DNA from: Actinotalea sp.
GTDB taxonomy: Bacteria > Actinomycetota > Actinomycetes > Actinomycetales > Cellulomonadaceae
Reading direction: 5' to 3'
NCBI GenBank assembly: GCA_014360395.1
Contig: JACIXM010000356.1
Span: 1 to 6,968 of the forward strand
Length of the DNA stretch: 6,968 nt
This document shows positions 5,348 to 6,968 of this stretch, piece by piece (within the stretch, counting starts at the first letter, position 1; every line of letters starts with the position of its first letter). The position numbers and the translations under genes were made by a program. The notes below the pieces were generated by a model. It searched no databases. It had not been told where the DNA came from and was given only the letters and a program-made list of their open reading frames with translations.

Positions 5348-5557
5348 ATGGCGATGATGGAGCCCTTCGTGGCGCACCCCAGGACCGAGGAGACGATCGC
5401 GGCCGCCGACCCCGGGCCAGGGGCTCCGCGCCAGGCGGACGGCACGGGCACCGAGACGTCCGCACCGGAGGAGTTCGCCCGGCACGGGCGGGACCCGCTG
5501 ACCCACGAGCCCCTCGACGACGACGAGCCGGACGGTGCCGGGACCGCGGACGCGTGA
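5348..5557 (+). CDS. Small acidic hypothetical protein
   Basis: I do not recognise this 69-residue product. It is hydrophilic and acidic, rich in Asp, Glu, Pro, Ala and Gly, with no cysteine, signal peptide or membrane span. The C-terminal half ('EEFARHGRDPLTHEP', then an Asp-rich run) looks the most structured; the rest is probably disordered. Support for a real gene comes from codon use: all but four codons end in G or C, like the neighbours. The first ATG (5348) has only a weak GGA ahead of it, and ATGs at 5354 and 5357 are alternatives. It is divergent from the PLP enzyme (59-bp gap) and precedes the membrane protein in the same direction with a 102-bp gap. Confidence 0.5.
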   Translation: MAMMEPFVAHPRTEETIAAADPGPGAPRQADGTGTETSAPEEFARHGRDPLTHEPLDDDEPDGAGTADA

Positions 5558-5607
5558 TCTTCGTCATGTTCCGGTCACGGGAGTCCCCTTTCTCAGCACG
5601 GTCTTCG

Positions 5608-5613
5608 TAATCT
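5608..5613 (+). promoter_or_regulatory. Possible -10 box of the membrane protein gene
   Basis: TAATCT lies in a locally A/T-richer patch (about 5556-5616) upstream of the membrane protein gene. It would give a start near 5620 and a leader of about 40 nt. No matching -35 was found at 16-18 bp. A direct repeat, TCTTCGT (5558-5564 and 5602-5608, 44 bp apart), frames the patch. Confidence 0.3.
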
Positions 5614-5659
5614 GACCGGGCCGGGCCCCCGGCACCCTCCCGACGACCCAGGGGCCGAC

Positions 5660-6968
5660 ATGACCCACATGCCGACCGTCCGCCGTCCCGCCGCCCGCAC
5701 CCGACCCGTCCCGGGCGGCCCCCTCCGCTCCCGTCCGGCCGTCCACCCGGTGGCGCGCGGCACCGCGATCACCGCCCTCACCCTGCTGGGCGGGGTGCTG
5801 GCCGCCGGCCCGGCCGCCGCCCACGCCCGGTGGTTCGCCGAGTACGCCACCGGTGGTCAGTGGTCCTTCTTCTTCTCGCCCGTGCCGCTCGCGCTCACGG
5901 CCGGGGTGGTCACGCTCGCGGTCCTGTGGCGCCTCGTCGCGCGCCGGCTGCCCACGCCGGAGCTGCCGTTCCTGCGGTTCCTCGGCCGGCTGACCCCGTA
6001 CGTGCCGCGGCTGCTCGGCATCCACATGGGCGTCTCGCTGCTGGCCTTCTCCGTCACCGGCGCCTTCCTGACGCCCTCACTGCCCCTGGAGGAGGTGCCG
6101 GGAGGTGTCGTCGCCGGTGTCGTCCAGGGAGCGGTGGGCATCTGGCTCATCACCGGAGCGCGGCTGCGCCCCGCCGCGCTCGCGGTCGTGCTGCTCGGCC
6201 CGCCGGTGCTGCTCGCCGCCGGACCCGTCGCGCTCCTGGAGACGGCGGACACGCTCGCCGTGGCGCTCTTCCTGGCGGTGCTGCCCCCGTCCGACCGCAC
6301 CTTCGGTCGCGTCGAGCCCAGCGTCCTGCACCTGCGGTGGGCCGTGTTCCTCCTGCGCGTGTTCGTCGCCGTCGCCCTCGTCACGCTGGCGTTCAGCGAG
6401 AAGCTGACGAACCCCCAGCTCGCGCGCAACCTGCTCACCGAGTTCCCGCAGATGAACCTGCCGGAGCTCCTGGGTCTCCCGGTGCCCGTGGACGTGTTCA
6501 TCGCGTTCGCCGGCGCGATGGAGATCCTGTTCGGGCTGCTCATCCTCTCCGGCGCGCTGCCGCAGGTGACGGTCCTCGTGGCGCTCGTGCCGTTCAACCT
6601 CACGCTGCTGGTGTTCGGCACCACCGAGACGATCGGGCACCTTCCGGTCTACGGGGTGTTCCTCGCGCTCCTGGTGTACGGGTCGGACCCGCGTACCGCC
6701 GCCGCGCTCCCGTGGTTCCCGCGCGGCGCGGACGTCCGCGAGGGGATCGCCGTCCTGCGCCGCGCGGTGCACGAGACCGTCACCACCGCGCCGGCCCTCC
6801 TACGGCGGTCAGCCGCGCGCGGCACCGCCACCAGCGGGAGCACCGCCGCGGCGCCGGCCGGCGCCACCCCGTCGCCGACGACGCGGCCGGTCGGCTCCGT
6901 CGACGCCGGCACGGGCCCGGGTCTCCCCGGTGGGCGCGCCGGGGGCGGCGCCGCGACCGGCCCGCGCT
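5660..6968 (+). CDS. Multi-pass membrane protein with DoxX-like C-terminal half (runs off right edge)
   Basis: An open frame of 436 codons from the ATG at 5660, preceded by AGGGG at about 6 nt, with no stop before the window ends. Residues 1-32 are basic. Residues 34-54 form a signal-like hydrophobic segment ending 'AAGPAAAHARWF', which could be cleaved after Ala54 (leaving an N-terminal His) or after Ala56. Hydrophobic spans follow at about 73-92, 117-137, 148-165, 172-191, 196-209, 226-245, 277-299, 301-319 and 327-341. The part from 'LLRVFVAVALVTLAFSEKLTNP' (231-252) through 'GAMEILFGLLILSG' (285-298) to 'TETIGHLPVYG' (322-332) resembles DoxX-type quinone-related or uncharacterised membrane proteins. 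From about residue 350 the sequence is cytoplasm-like, turning into an Ala/Gly/Thr/Pro-rich tail. The exact role is unknown; DoxX relationship is moderate confidence, and the gene's 3' end is not seen. Confidence 0.75.
   Translation, partial: MTHMPTVRRPAARTRPVPGGPLRSRPAVHPVARGTAITALTLLGGVLAAGPAAAHARWFAEYATGGQWSFFFSPVPLALTAGVVTLAVLWRLVARRLPTPELPFLRFLGRLTPYVPRLLGIHMGVSLLAFSVTGAFLTPSLPLEEVPGGVVAGVVQGAVGIWLITGARLRPAALAVVLLGPPVLLAAGPVALLETADTLAVALFLAVLPPSDRTFGRVEPSVLHLRWAVFLLRVFVAVALVTLAFSEKLTNPQLARNLLTEFPQMNLPELLGLPVPVDVFIAFAGAMEILFGLLILSGALPQVTVLVALVPFNLTLLVFGTTETIGHLPVYGVFLALLVYGSDPRTAAALPWFPRGADVREGIAVLRRAVHETVTTAPALLRRSAARGTATSGSTAAAPAGATPSPTTRPVGSVDAGTGPGLPGGRAGGGAATGPR

Noticed and set aside
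3897..5357. 486-codon plus-strand frame opposite the PLP enzyme
   Set aside because: Antisense shadow without motifs; the PLP-enzyme motifs are all on the minus strand.
5289..5567. N-terminal extension of the PLP enzyme to 5567
   Set aside because: The added residues are Arg/Pro-rich low complexity and the family N-terminus begins at the ATG at 5288.
5857..6772. Two long minus-strand frames (5857-6624 and 6077-6772) opposite the membrane protein
   Set aside because: Ser/Arg/Thr-rich or Arg/Glu/Gln-rich products without motifs; the plus strand gives a coherent multi-span membrane protein.

Overview
The window is very G+C-rich DNA with strong G/C preference at third codon positions, GTG as well as ATG starts, and tightly packed genes. 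It reads as chromosomal DNA of a high-G+C actinobacterium, possibly of the Micrococcales/Cellulomonas type, although genus cannot be fixed from sequence alone. No tRNA, rRNA, CRISPR array, transposase or phage gene was seen.

Left edge (1-772): the first 58 codons of an E1-alpha subunit of a 2-oxoacid (pyruvate or branched-chain) dehydrogenase run leftward off the window. A divergent Lrp/AsnC-type regulator follows. Their shared 154-bp promoter region holds a 17-bp inverted repeat overlapping the likely regulator promoter, a plausible operator for self-control and for control of the dehydrogenase.

Centre (797-3839, minus strand): three genes are packed head to tail. They are a CstA-family carbon-starvation/pyruvate-type transporter, a 106-residue protein ending in Cys-Cys-stop, and an ArsA/Get3-type P-loop ATPase. 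They overlap by 4 nt (GTGA) and 10 nt, so they should be one translationally coupled operon. The small protein appears to belong to the family that annotation pipelines call 'cory-CC-star' (from memory). A perfect 18-bp inverted repeat lies at the start of its coding region, just after the cstA stop. The transporter has a promoter-like extended -10 box, a palindrome over the -35 area and a leader of about 95 nt that can fold. This trio is the most interesting part of the window: a transporter, a Cys-Cys-tailed small protein and a cysteine-free soluble ATPase with no established joint function.

Right part (4044-6968): a class V PLP enzyme of the cysteine desulfurase-like family that lacks the catalytic cysteine (minus strand), a short acidic probable gene (plus strand), and a multi-pass membrane protein with a DoxX-like C-terminal half that runs off the right edge (plus strand).

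Functionally, the left and centre share a theme of 2-oxoacid and amino-acid-derived carbon use: E1-alpha consumes 2-oxoacids, Lrp-type proteins sense amino acids, and characterised CstA relatives take up pyruvate or peptides. The two units are transcribed toward each other, so co-regulation is only inferred.
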